Source of the DNA: Dipteronia dyeriana
Taxonomy: Eukaryota; Streptophyta; Magnoliopsida; Sapindales; Sapindaceae
DNA length: 64,000 nt
Reading direction: 5' to 3'
NCBI GenBank assembly: GCA_032871835.1
Contig: CM065297.1
Span: forward strand, 66,389,253 to 66,453,252
A program made the translations under genes and the position numbers. This document shows positions 32,230 to 44,142 of this stretch, one piece after another. How positions within the stretch are numbered: the stretch's first letter is position 1; each line of letters starts with the position of its first letter. Below the pieces are notes generated by a model. It was not told the origin of the DNA and did no database searches. It saw only the letters and a program-made list of their open reading frames with translations.

Positions 32230-34555
32230 TGTAGGGAAAAATTGGTTCAAACGCAACAGAAGCGTAGAATGAGGGTTTGTTATATTTTTTTTTTCCCTTT
32301 AATTGAAAGAACCTTAACCCTAGATTAATTGACGTATATTAAAAGTATCATACATTTTTCTTGTGACGATTGAACTAGCGTCAAATTGAATCCGTAAGAT
32401 CTTCCAATCCTATCATGAACGTGAATCACCTAGGAGTGTGGATTCCCTTTCTTTTAATTGTACCTGAGGATGAAAATAAACAAAATATTCTTCTTTGTTA
32501 GTCACAATAATCCTCCAAGAGAAAACCCAACGAACGTCCGGTCACTTGTGAATTATCAGTCTATTTGATTGAAACTAGTGTTAAACTGATTCGATTTTTG
32601 TACTCAAAACCCTTTTGATGTGAATGATACTAGTGCACTATCGAAAACAAAAACGTTTCCCTTTTCTCTTCTCCTTTGCCGAATTCTACACACATTAGTT
32701 GGATGAAGTATTTTTTTTAACTATATAAGCAAAATAAAAAAATAAAAAAACTTCTCTCATGTCACCAACAAGCCTTGGCCGAATTCTTTAGCATAGAATT
32801 AATATTTTGGCCGAATTCCTCTATAGGAATATATACATAGGTGTCCAAATCCTCTCTTAAGGAGGATTTACTTGGTGGGCAAGAATCTTCTCTTTAGGTG
32901 GATTTACTTGGTGACAAATAATCCATTTGAATGAAACATTTCTTTTCCAACTCAAATAGTATATTTAATCAAAACCAATTATTGAATATAATTAAATTGT
33001 GACTACATTAAAGCTTCCTAATTTGACCAATTGTCAGCAAAAGTTTTAATATAAATCAAATACTTCCCAATTTGACTAAATAAATAAATTTCTACTATTT
33101 ATTTTCTTATCAAATATATTATTTGATACTTATCATATTACCAACAACAATATGACCCTAGGAGACCATCTCCTACTAGAAAAATGATTTTGACTTTTAA
33201 TTAAACAACAAAATAATTAATAAATTAGTTAATTTCCATTTAATTTATTAAAAATAAATAAAAAACAATATTTAAGGCTATTATATATACCATTGCCGCC
33301 CAAGCTATATAAATATGGGCCAAATATTATTTTTATATTTTATTAAATCCATTGGACTTAAATAAAAAGTCCATATCTGAACTTGACCCATTCTTACTAA
33401 AAGAAACAAGTCCACATGTCTTAATATAATTCTAGATGGACCCATAAATTGATCCAGTAGATTATATCAAGTGATCCATGCAAGTTCGTATGGATTAGGG
33501 ATCTTAGCGGGCTATCAAAATTTAAGCTCCAATAGACATAACCTAATCACAATCAACAAATTATTCACTTATATCCGATCAATTAATTTTTGTACATTCC
33601 ACTAAACAACTAAAATTGAACTCTTAAATAAAGATAGAATAAGTTAATATTGCTCATTCATACCCTAGACAATCTTAATGGAGAAAGTGTATCATCGTGA
33701 AGAATATCAGTAATCGCAAGAGCTCATAGACTGCCTATAGTTCTCAAAGTTACCAAATATACTCATACGACCACATTTTGAACTTGGATATTTTGGTTTG
33801 TCCAGAGCCATATTTCAATAGACACTATTGAAAACGTAATGTTAAGATTTAATATCCAATACCTCAAGACATCCATAAGATGATATTCTACTCTCATTAA
33901 ATAAATGGAGCAACGATGTCCATATCTATAAAGGAAGTCATCTATCAATTAACAAATGAATACCACCAAACTATCGAGGATATACTATGTTATATAATAT
34001 GATAGCTCAAATGATAACACTTGCAACCATAAGTCCATCATTTATCTCAAGATTGATATAGACTCTCTGATTATCTTCAAGTGAAAACTTTTATCCATTG
34101 ACGGTTCTAGATATAGTATTTCACTGTGATCCTATTCAATGCACCCAGTACACTAGAATCTTTTGCCTAAAGACACCACACTTTGATGATTTTAGACTCA
34201 TCATAACACATTTGATCCCAATCTAATGCTAGCTAAAGAATCTACATTTGATCCCAATCTAATGCTAGCTAAAGAATCTACAACTTTGACAAAATAAAGG
34301 CGCCCAACCATTATCTTAAGTTGTGAATATTATTCAAGACTAACTAAAGAATTGTGTCTACCTCATAAATATCCAGATGTACGATCAATTCTTCTTTTCT
34401 CATAGTCTTTTGACCTTATGATTATTTACTTTTGAAAATTATAATAATTAAACTATAAATGCTATAAGATTTGTTAAACTAGAAATCACTTTTATTAATA
34501 TGAAAAGACTGTCAAATACATTATTACACTCTTGCTATCGAGCATAATCTCAACA
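32230..34555 (-). repeat. 3' LTR of the copia element
   Basis: On the minus strand it starts TGTTGAGATTATGCTCGATAG after a short purine tract GTGAGAGAT (34556-34564) and ends TTTTCCCTACA, 2326 bp. Other copies: 19189-21384 (plus strand), 38567-39045, 51997-53855 and 62473-64000. Confidence 0.85.
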
Positions 34556-34685
34556 ATCTCTCACTTGCTCTATAGCAAATGTGTAATATCTCTTATCCCC
34601 ATATTCTCCAGGTATCCATCAAAACTCTTTTGTGGTAGAGCATTTGAGAAGGGATCCACTAGATTTTCTGCTGACGCGATCTTGG

Positions 34686-35331
34686 TTACGTCACGTCTCC
34701 CCTTTGCACAATTTCATATAACGGGTGATACTTTCTTTCAATGTGATTCCCTCTCTTATGACTTCTTGGTTCTCTTAAATTAGCCACTGCTCTTCTATTG
34801 TCACAATAGATAGTGATCTGCATATTCACATTAGGAACAACTTCCAATTCAATAAAGAATTGATGGAGCCAGACAACCTCTTTAGCAGCCTCGCATGGTG
34901 GAATCAACAATACAAGATTGCTTGATACTCCTCCAAATGACTACCCCTACTCAAAGTGTAAACATAAATCCTAATGTTGATCTTTTCGAGTTAGAATTCA
35001 ACTGGAAATCAGAATTTATATACCTAACGAAAATTAAATCCACTCCAGATTAAACAAGCATATAATTTCTAGTTCTCTTGAGATACTTGAAATTATGCTT
35101 GATTGCCGTCCAGTGATAAGGACCAGGTTTCGATTGTAACCTGCTAATTATGCCAACAACAAAACAAATATCTGGTTTAGTGCAAAGTATTGCATACATG
35201 AGAATCCTAACTGCTGAGGCATATGGAACCCTACTAATGAATTGCTCTTCACGCTCATTCTTAGGAACTTGTTCCATAGAAAGTTTGATTCCATGTCTGA
35301 AAGGTAACATACATTTCTTGGAATCTTGCAT
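34686..35331 (-). pseudogene. Copia RNase H, broken
   Basis: Segment 35050-35331 reads VPYASAVRILMYAILCTKPDICFVVG (RT-RH linker, normally VPYASAVGSLMYA). Segment 34686-34910 reads CEAAKEVVWLHQFF, ITIYCDNRRAVANLREPRSHKRG, the C-terminal RNase H block. The intervening TDSDFQSD-type part is degraded. RNase H removes the RNA strand during cDNA synthesis. Confidence 0.8.
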
Positions 35332-35361
35332 GGAAAATCTAGTTAAGATTTTATCTATGTA

Positions 35362-35952
35362 TCAAGCTTGGGATAAGGCAATCGTTCTAGTCTTTCTAAC
35401 CCTTATGACTTGGATACCAAGAATATAACTTGCTTCTCCTAAGTCCTTCATATCAAATTGTTTTGCTAACCATTCTTTTACTGATGTCACTACACCTACA
35501 TAATTTCCGATGAGTAGTATATCATTAACGTAGAGAACTAGGAAAACCAACTTGTCACCTTTATTCCTTTTGTATACGCAGGATTCATCAAGGTTTTGAA
35601 TAAATCAAAAAAAATTCAAGGCTTGATTGAACCTTATGTTCCAGGATCAGGATGCTTGCTTCAATCCATATATGGATCATTGCAACTTGCCATACCCTTT
35701 CCTCTTGTCCTTTTCAATGAATCCTTTTGGTTGCTTCATATAGATGCTTTCGTCAAGACTTCCATTAAGGAAAGCTATCTTGATGTTTATTTGCCAAATC
35801 TCTAGGTCTAGAGATGTCGCAATGGATAAGAGTACCCTAATGGATTTAAGCATGGCCGCAGGAGAGAAGGTTTTCTCATAATTGATACCTTCCTTCTGTG
35901 TGTAACCTTTAGCCACCAATCTAGCTTTAAAGGTTTCCACATTTCCATCCAT
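35362..35952 (-). pseudogene. Copia reverse transcriptase with altered catalytic box
   Basis: Segment 35677-35952 reads FKARLVAKGYTQKEGINYEKTF, then IKIAFLNGSLDESIYMKQPKGF. Segment 35362-35550 holds FLVLYVNDILLIG and SYILGIQV. The catalytic YVDD box is YVND, a loss of the first active-site Asp. The piece between (35551-35676) is frameshifted. The related copy at 54128-54550 still has YIDD. Confidence 0.85.
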
Positions 35953-36568
35953 TCCTCTTTTCCTCTTGTATACTCACTTACAACCAATGGGTTTTATCCT
36001 TTTAGGCAAGTCCGCAAGGATCAGTCTTTGTTCTTGAACATAGATTCAATTTCAAATTGCGTTGCCTTTTACCAATGGCAACAATTAACATCTTCCATTG
36101 CTTCATTGTACGTATAAGGATCATCGTCGTCCTAGAGATTTTCTACATATTCTCCTAGACCGATGTATCTCTCAGGTTGTCTACTAACCCTCCCACTATG
36201 ACGAGGTATGGCAGATTGTTGATCTTATGTTGGTACGGAACTTACAATTGGGCTAGGTTGTGAAACCTCTTGTGGAATTATATCTCCAGAAAGCTAATTT
36301 AGAACAATTGTACTTTTAGGCACAAAATTATTTATATAGTCCTCTACTAGAAGTTTAGCATTTGTCGAAACAAATACTTTAATATCTTAAAGACTGTAGA
36401 AATAATATTCTTTGATTTCTTTTGGATACCCTACAAATATGTATATTTTTGAACGGGACTCCATCTTTTTCTATCTTTCCTTTTAACACGTGCGCATGAC
36501 ATCCAAATATACTTAAGTGTTGTAAACTAGGCTTTCGTCCAGTTCAAAACTCATGTGTGTTTTGGAAC

Positions 36569-37180
36569 TTATTTAGATGGTACATCGTTTAGAATATACA
36601 TAGCAGTTTGTAAAGCATATCCCCAAAAAGAATTAGAGAGCGTTGAATAACTCAATATAGATCTAACCATGTCTAAAAGAGTTCTTTCTCTCATTTTTGC
36701 CACCCCATTTTGTTGAGGTTTACCTGGCACAGAAAACTGAGAAATTATCCCATTATCAATAAAATATTGTTGAAACTCACCAGATAGATATTCTCCACCG
36801 CGATCAGACCTCAAGATTTTTATGTAAATCTCTAGCTGATTTTCAACTTCATCTTTAAATGCTTTGAACATGTCAAAAGCATCTGACTTATGTCTCATGA
36901 GATACACATAGCCAAATCTCGAGTAATCATCCATGAAAGTGATTAGGTACTCATATCCACTGTTGATGGCCATAATGTAACATTTAGCCATCTCATCTGA
37001 AGACTTCCACTACTGATACTCATCTCTTTGCTCCTAAGTATATTCATTAGTAGGAGCATGTGGTTTAGGAGTAGACAAAAAGAACTTATATTTTTCAACT
37101 TGCTACAACAACCAAATTTTCCTTTTCCATGTGACATAATTATCATCAGTTAAAGTATTATCTTTTAGGATGTTGATTAG
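36569..37180 (-). pseudogene. Copia integrase core fused to gag remnant by deletion
   Basis: Integrase core blocks: YLITFMDDYSRFGYVYLM, ILRSDRGGEYLS and FSVPGKPQQNGVAKMRERTL, then RSILSYSTLSNSFWGYALQTA. The usual catalytic Glu after NGVA is Lys here. Just upstream the sequence switches to gag-like text: MAKCYIMA at about 36990 and LTDDNYVTWKRKI near 37110-37150. This means most of gag, the protease and the integrase zinc finger were deleted. Confidence 0.75.
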
Positions 37181-38548
37181 AGATGGTGTCAAGAATACTT
37201 TTGAATATATATCTCGATATAACACTTTTGAATATATATATCTTGAAATATATAAGTAAACATTCATGATATAACACTTCTGAATATATATCTTGAAATA
37301 TATAAAAGAATTCAATCGTAAAATTCATTGGTGATCCAACACCCATAAATGTCACGCCTTTTTTGAGAGTTCGCACAATCTACTAGTTGGACTATGTCCC
37401 AACTAATTGTTAACATAACAACCAACATTTTTCAATTTTAGCTTTGCAATTTAATTAACAAGAACTCTTGGGAGGATATTAATAAAATCACATTGAGTGT
37501 GTTACCAAGTTATTGACCTTTAATATAATCCCTCGCGAATATCTCTCATTTGGGAGTAGATATCGTTTGGGTTAATTGTCTAGTCTATCCTTGTAAGGAA
37601 GTATCTTGCTAAATTCCATTCATAAATACCCCTTGAGGGGTTATTACATGAAACATAAAGCTCTACTAAACTTGGAGGCCGTAGGCGTTCCGAAACACCT
37701 TATCCCACTCAATTGTTTAAGGCGTGTGATTGAATTCCATAGAATGATTTACCAAGTTATCTTGAAGCCAATTAGATACCAAAAGAGATATATGAGTGGG
37801 CACTCCTATTCTATATGACATGTTATCAAATAACGACAAACATTGCAATATTTACGAAAATATAAATAGCTACAATTTTGGTCCATCATAGAAAAAAAGG
37901 TAAATTACAATTTTTGGAATACAAAAAACTCCTTTCTTGGCGAACAAGTCTTTATGCATCCATCGTTTGTGCACCCCTTGGCTGCCTCCCATGGACGTGC
38001 GCACCCCACAACCCCATAAAGGGCTGCCTTGCGCAGGCCGTGGCTTTTATAGGACTGCTGTGTCCAGCCTATGCCACAACAATCATGGTCGCGGGCTCAT
38101 TCACACGCATGTTGGTTCCTATGGCTCACATGGTCCCAAACATGTTCCGGTTGCTTCCAATTTTTCAAACCTTTAAGTCTTTGATACTTGAATGTATTAC
38201 AGAAAATTTTTAAATAATAAAATACTGCAGTTTTTTTTAATACAATATTTTTCTGCAGTATTTTTATTGCAGTAGCAAAATTAAAAAAAAAAACTTAGCA
38301 ACTACCAAGAAGGAAATTATGGCGATGATAGGTTACCCTTATTGTTATAATCCCAAAATAAAAATAAAATGAAACTCTATGACCAAAATTGTGTAATAAC
38401 AAATCAAATAGAAAACATATTTATATCCATACATTCCAATGAAAATATATCTGCGAATACCTAGAGTATCATCTCTTTCTAAAACATGCATATTACAATA
38501 AAAAGAAATAGATTCACGTACACATACATCAATTAATCAAGGGTACAA
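37181..38548 (-). other. Copia leader region
   Basis: Between gag start and PBS. It includes imperfect repeats of CTTGAAATATATAA-type units (37195-37310) and a GC-richer stretch at about 37930-38180. No protein is supported; plus-strand frames there are chance. Confidence 0.45.
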
Positions 38549-38564
38549 CCAGGTTTTGATACCA
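38549..38564 (-). other. Copia primer binding site
   Basis: Minus strand TGGTATCAAAACCTGG, an initiator-Met-type site with an AA for GA change, two bases from the LTR. Confidence 0.75.
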
Positions 38565-38566
38565 AT

Positions 38567-39045
38567 TGTAGGGAGAAATCGGTTCTAAACACGGTGGCAA
38601 CGTAGAATGAGGGTTTGGTATATTTAAAAAAAAATCCCTTTAATTGAAAGAACCTTAACCTTAGATTAATTGACATATATTTAAATTGTCTTACTTTTTT
38701 TCTCGTGACGGTTGAACTAGCGTCGAATTGAATCCGTAAGATCTTTCAATTCTATCACGAACGTGAATCACCTAGGAGTGTGGGCTCCCTTTCTTTTAAT
38801 TGTACCTGAGGATGGAAACAAACAAAATCTTCTTCTTTGTTAGTCACAATAATCCTTCAAGAGAAAACCTAAAGAATATCCGGTCACTTGTGAATTATCA
38901 ATCTATATGATTGAAACTCGTGTGAACCTGATTCTATTTTTATATACAAAACCCTTTTGATGTAAAAGATACTAGTGCACTATCGGAAAAAAAAAAACGT
39001 TCCCCTTTTCTCTTCTCCTTTACCAAATTATACACAATTATAACG
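38567..39045 (-). repeat. Truncated 5' LTR of the copia element
   Basis: The first 480 bp (plus-strand order, TGTAGGGAGAAATCGG...) match 32230-32700. The match stops at about 39045, after TACACAATT, so most of U3 is lost. Confidence 0.8.
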
Positions 39046-39327
39046 TGTGTGGTAACTTAAAATTTGCCTTGAGCGCGGTCAGTTTTTTTGTTTTTATTTT
39101 AATGTATTGGTGTTGTTGTCTTAGTTGTTGTCGCCTATAGTGCCAAATTGGGTAAGTAAAAAGAGGTTGAATGTAGTTTTACCATGTTGTTTTATATGAA
39201 GTCAGCGTCGTCCTTGTCTTTTTTAATATTGGGTCTTTTAATTCTTCTTTGTATTTAATTAATGTTTCATGTTTGGATGTTGTGATCACCCGACCCGTAT
39301 CTAATGAGTCACGAGTCTTTATAATTA
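39046..39327. other. Unassigned intergenic stretch
   Basis: Between the truncated LTR and the pogo-like element; nothing recognisable. Confidence 0.4.
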
Positions 39328-40357
39328 CAATAAAACCCCTATAAAATAATATTGTTAGGATGGGAAAAATTATTATTTTAAAAGGGTTATTTATTTTTCG
39401 ATAAATAAATAAATATTTATTAATTTTAAAAAAAGTTTTACGTTTTTACTATATTTTTTTAAGTTTTATGTTTTTACTTGTACATGTACATAAGTATATA
39501 GAAGTTAATAAGTACTTACATATTAAAGGTTATTGGAGGTTTGACAAATGTTGACCTATTTTTCTTGCCTCCTAATACAACATCAAAGATTCAATCATAC
39601 GTTGCCTGGATTATTCGAGCACTAAAAATTCATTATCAAAGTCGTTTATACTCTAACATCTTGGAGGGCTACGAGGTAGGAGCAACAAATCCCGAAAAAA
39701 TTAACATATTGAATGCTATAAAATTTATTATATGGTTTCGAACATCGTATGAAGACAACAACCATTGCAAATTGTTTTCGACATTTCAAGATTCGTTCAG
39801 ATGGAGATATACCATCGATATGGCTTCTAAACCTCAAATTAGTGAAAATGAAGGCATTGATGGATTATGTGAAGCCATTTAAGGTCTACACTGTAGAAAT
39901 GTGATGGATGTTGATCACCTTTTGAATCATCCTAGTGAAAATGGTATAGAGATGGAATCACCTACTGATGAAAAAATTATTCAAGAGGTAATGAATACGC
40001 CTATAAGGATTGGATTGAGTTCAATTTCAGTACGAAGAAATGGCAAACAACTTTATATGCATATCTTAAGAAAGATTCGAATTGAGAAAATACAATTGTT
40101 GTTAAGTTTTTTTTTTCTTTTTGTAATGAAGTTGTTTAGTTAAAAGTTTATTGATATGTATTATGAATTTTTATGTGTTATATTTTTTATGTATTAAATC
40201 AATTATTAAGTTATATATTCGTTAGGACCTAAAGGACTTCAAAAAAAATTATTATCTTATGCATTTAGTGAGGTTATCAATTTAGTACACATGCCTTAGT
40301 CGAGGCCGAAAGCTTTTATTATTTAAGCATGGTTATAAATTTATTGAGGTTTTATTG
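39328..40357 (+). mobile_element. pogo/Tigger-like (Tc1/mariner) element, internally deleted
   Basis: The left end CAATAAAACCCCTATAAAAT and right end TTATTGAGGTTTTATTG are imperfect inverted repeats of the CAGTAAAACCTCTATAAA type known from plant pogo-like elements (Emigrant/Lemi). Both are flanked by TA (39326-39327 and 40358-40359), the expected 2-bp duplication. The interior carries a transposase remnant on the plus strand. Total length 1030 bp, well short of a full element. Confidence 0.75.
39510..40030 (+). pseudogene. pogo/Tigger-type DDE transposase fragment
   Basis: Reads LTNVDLFFLPPNTTSKIQ (39541 onward), the conserved end of the DDE_1/CENP-B-like catalytic domain, then IIRALKIHYQSRLYSNILEGYE and INILNAIKF. 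A frameshift near 39720 moves the frame; the shifted frame and the later stretch (DVDHLLNHPSENG, 39907-39945) continue the family pattern. The earlier two catalytic Asp residues and the DNA-binding domain are missing. Inactive. Confidence 0.8.
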
Positions 40358-42258
40358 TAATGCTAATAATAATTTAACACCATTTAATACAGATGTTCAT
40401 TCAACCATACAATCTCATGAGTCATAAGTCTTTTTAATAAATATTGACAATGATTTTAGTGACTATTGTTTATCTCATGAGTCATGTCCTCTCTATATGT
40501 ATGGGTGAATTCCTAAAGAGTCAAAAAAAAATTATATTTTTATCATTTCTAGACATGAAAATACTTTTTATTGTTTTCAACATATTTGGCATATTTTGGA
40601 CAAAATTGCCCATAAATTAGAAAAGAAATAAAGAAAAAGGTTTCTATTGTTGTTAGGGTTTCTGGAAAAATGAGAGAGGGGGAGAGAGAGAGAAAGAAAG
40701 AGGAGGTTGACGAAAAAGAAAAAAAAAAGAGAAAGAAAAAGAAAAGGAGAAACAGACCATCACCGCCCCGTTACTTGATGTCCATCAGCACCAGCCACTT
40801 GCCCGTTGACACTGCCATATGCATCAACCTTCCTCCCAATCCCGTCAACGTTGCTCTTCACCCTGTCCATTTTTCTCTCATCGTCGACTTCGCTTGGAGT
40901 TCGTCAATGCTGCGACCGGTTCTATGTTCAAATGGCAAACCACTTTTCGATCTTCAGGTGAGCTATTACCTAATGCAACAGTTAATCACTTTTACATATT
41001 GTTTTTAATTTGTTCATATTTCATAGTTTGATGTATTTTAATTTTTTGGTATTTTTAATCAAATTAAGTAATTAAAAAAAAAATTAGGTATTGATTTCAT
41101 GTTTATTGTTTATTACATGTAATTGGGCATGCAAAAAATCCACATATTTTTTTTTTCAATTGATAGGAAAAAAAATCATACTTGAGAAGAGAAAACTAGA
41201 ACATTTTTTTTTTACTTGAGTTGTTCACAACAGAATTGTGTTAACACCATGAATTTGTATTTTTAATTCTTTTTAAATGATTTGATACCCGAAATCAAAT
41301 GAAAACAAAATTAACTTAATGTTTAGGTTAAGAATATTGTGGTTTTCGATTTTCAGGTGATTTCTTACAAAATACAACAATTAATCACTATTATCACTAA
41401 GAAACAAATAGGTTTTCTTTAAAATATAGATATTAATGTGTTGGAATCGATTCGATTTCTATTTGGGTGCATTTGAATTGCTCGAACTGATGCGAGTGGA
41501 TGTTATCAACAAAAGTACGGTTCCTCTTGCTGAAATTGTTGTTGTTATAGCTGATATTTTGGAATTTTTGTTTAATTTTCCTATCTATGTTATTTTATCT
41601 TCTAGGAAAGTGAACTTGGCAGTGCATTCTTTAGTGAAATTAATTGTGTGGTTTGATTATGATCAGTTTGGGTTGAATCTTGTCCTTCATCTGTTGAGCT
41701 TTTGGTATTGGATGAATGTTTAGGCCAATTATTTTTTGTTTGTTAATGAAATCTTCATTTTTTTTTTTAAAGAGACATGTATAGTAAACTAAGATGTTTA
41801 CTTGTTACTACCATTTGATTTGGTTTTCTTGGACTTCTACAAAAGAAAATTGAAGTTAAACCCAAATTAATTTGTGTCTAAAACAATGAAAATGGATACT
41901 TAGTTTGGATTACAAAAATTAATTATATAGTTGTTAAACTTGTGGCATTTATTTCATGTTTCATATCACTAATTTCCCTATTAACAAAGCAAGAATGCAA
42001 CATATCTACTTTTTTTACACTGTTTCGTTTAAATTCATTTTCCCCGTTGTTGTTGGTTGTTGTTGTTCCCTTATTGGGGATTTTATTTGGTGACCATTAA
42101 TTGTGAAATAAGTTTATTTATTGTCAATGCTTGACTGTTATGGTTTAGAAGAAACTGGTTGCTTCATGGTGATGATTTGTGAGGGTGGAGCAGTCGTTGG
42201 GATCATACTAATGAGCTTGTTTCTAAGTTCTAGGGTCTTCTGGATGAAGGTGTGAAAT
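40358..42258. other. AT-rich DNA, no supported gene
   Basis: Contains a GA-rich stretch (40670-40760) that yields a Lys/Arg-rich open frame and T-rich intron-like DNA. The 41436-41723 open frame has no recognised domain. No transposon ends were found. Confidence 0.4.
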
Positions 42259-42289
42259 TGTACAAACATGGTTAATTTGCCCTAAGCTA

Positions 42290-42344
<55 letters not shown>

Positions 42345-43647
42345 GGGGTTATTTTTTACACCCTCTATTCAATTTCTTGAAAAACAAACTTATGTTTGTA
42401 TCTATAGTTAGCTTGAGTAACAATACTTAAGGTAAAAAAGCATATGTAGTTAAACAATATATATTATCAAACAAAGTATTGTCAAACAAGTTTAAAAGTT
42501 ACTAGTGAAAGGATTAACAAATAAAATTAAAAGACAAACAGTACTTGTTTTCTGAAGATTATTCAATATGTACAAGTATTCAATCAAGAACAATTATATA
42601 CAAATATATCTAAATACACATACAAAGATATTTATAACTTTGATCATATGAAGTGCTTGTATATCACATAATACAACAATCTTGTTTTCAAGAGTATCTA
42701 GAAACAAAGATTGTGAAACAAGTTACAGACATATACATACCAATATATGAGAGAGTTAGGATGAATTAACACATGATGTTTTTACAAGGTAAAACCTCCG
42801 AAGAGGAAACATCCACGGGTTGAATGCAACCATCAAGTACTTTTATTATTGAAAAGTAGACAAGACATTCATCAAAAGTGACCAATAAATTACTCACTCT
42901 ATATTGGACTCGACATCTATCCAATCCCTACAGGTTGATTGGAAATTCCTCAAAAGTGATCAACAAATGACTCACTCTCTATTAGACTCCATCGCATCTT
43001 AATATCACGAGTTTACCAATAAAAAAACCAACACCATTATGAAGTTAAAAATTCCTTAAGAGTTATCAAAAAATGACACACTCTCTATTAGACTCCATCG
43101 CATCTTAATATCACGAGTCTACTTTCTATCCAAGGAACCCTTGCCTCTAGAAAGTCTCCCCTGCTTGATTATCCGGACCAAATGTCCTAACAAAGACTCC
43201 TTGCTTAGCTATCCAGACCTCATGTCCTAGCTAAGACTTCATGTCTTCTACAAGGACTTCCTAAATGTGATCAATGAATGTAAAAATAGAAACAAACACT
43301 CAACATAGAATATGATGATCAACACATCCTATGGAAACTAGACATATGTATTCAAGATGATAGAATAAATGTCGTCTAGTTACTAATAGTGAATAATATT
43401 CTAGAATTGTGTGAAACATCACAAACACATTTAATTTCAAGAATCATTCTAGTGACTAAAACATGAATCAAAACATATACACTAAGCACATATTCAGAGT
43501 CTTTAGTAACAAACACAAAAACATGCTAGAATCATGAGATGAAGTCAATCAAAGTTCTTGCAAAAACCTAGAGCATATTTTTCTCACAATATTCAATCAA
43601 AGTCAAAATAACTCTAAGTACTCAATCAAATGTGTTAATCCAATATA
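42259..43647 (-). repeat. Sirevirus 3' LTR, left part
   Basis: Starts TGTACAAACATGG and follows 59102-60440 closely. It continues at 49125 after the gypsy insertion. A GACTCCATCGCATCTTAATA block occurs twice (about 42985 and 43088), a local duplication of about 103 bp. Confidence 0.85.
42291..42348 (+). repeat. (TG)n followed by a 21-base G run
   Basis: A TG run (42291-42327) followed by 21 consecutive G. The sister LTRs have only GGGGGG at the matching place (59145 and 26090 regions), so this is a local expansion. It is G-quadruplex-prone and also a place where assembly or sequencing may be unreliable. Confidence 0.9.
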
Positions 43648-44131
43648 TGACGCAGAACGGAAATAAAAAGGGATTACCAACGTAAACCCTAAGAACGTAA
43701 AACTGGAATCCACCAGAAAGAACTCGAAATTCAACTAAAAATTATATTCTATTCCTCAAAACAAAGAACAAGAGGTTTAAATAGCCTCTGAAAACCCTAA
43801 CTAAAGCAAAAAGACCAAATTGGACATTCACTAAACAAATAAAAAATAAAACTAAAAAACTAAAAAAATTAAAATAAAACTTCAAATGCCAGACAGCCTG
43901 CCTTAATCAGCTATTTTGAGGGTGCAAACAACCTCAACCGAGAAACCCGGTTGCCACGATGTAGATCGTCAAAATCCCTTTCCGAAAACATATTATAATA
44001 GGCAATCGGAAAATCGAGCTAAAAGTTATGTCTGTTTCTTCGAATCAGCTCTTTTAGCAGTGTCTATTTCTTTTTTTGCCAATTTTCTATCCAACTCTTC
44101 ATCAAACTCTAAGGCTAGTTGTCCTACATCA
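43648..44131 (-). repeat. 3' LTR of the chromovirus-like element
   Basis: Minus strand TGATGTAGGACAA to TTCTGCGTCA, 484 bp. I count by eye roughly 25-30 differences from the 5' LTR. A purine-rich tract GGTGGGAAGGAC adjoins its start (44132-44143). Confidence 0.92.
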
Positions 44132-44142
44132 GTCCTTCCCAC

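Larger units (their letters stand above)
32230..39045 (-). mobile_element. Ty1/copia element with long LTRs, internally deleted
   Basis: Reading right to left: truncated 5' LTR (38567-39045), PBS, long leader, remnant gag start, integrase core, RT, RNase H, 3' LTR (32230-34555). The order IN-RT-RH is copia. Motifs such as FKARLVAKGYTQKEGI and EPRSHKRG-HIERKYH resemble Tork/Angela-type elements, but lineage is uncertain. Nearly all of gag, protease and the integrase zinc finger are missing. A 36-bp tandem duplication (34209-34280) lies in the 3' LTR. Confidence 0.88.

Noticed and set aside
37878..38213. Plus-strand ORF in the copia leader as a gene
   Set aside because: GC-richer non-coding leader; no homology pattern, wrong strand for the element.
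40670..41008. Lys/Arg-rich 112-codon ORF as a nuclear protein
   Set aside because: Arises from a GA-rich simple stretch; no conserved part recognised.
41436..41723. 95-codon ORF with hydrophobic segments
   Set aside because: No recognised domain, no splice or promoter support.
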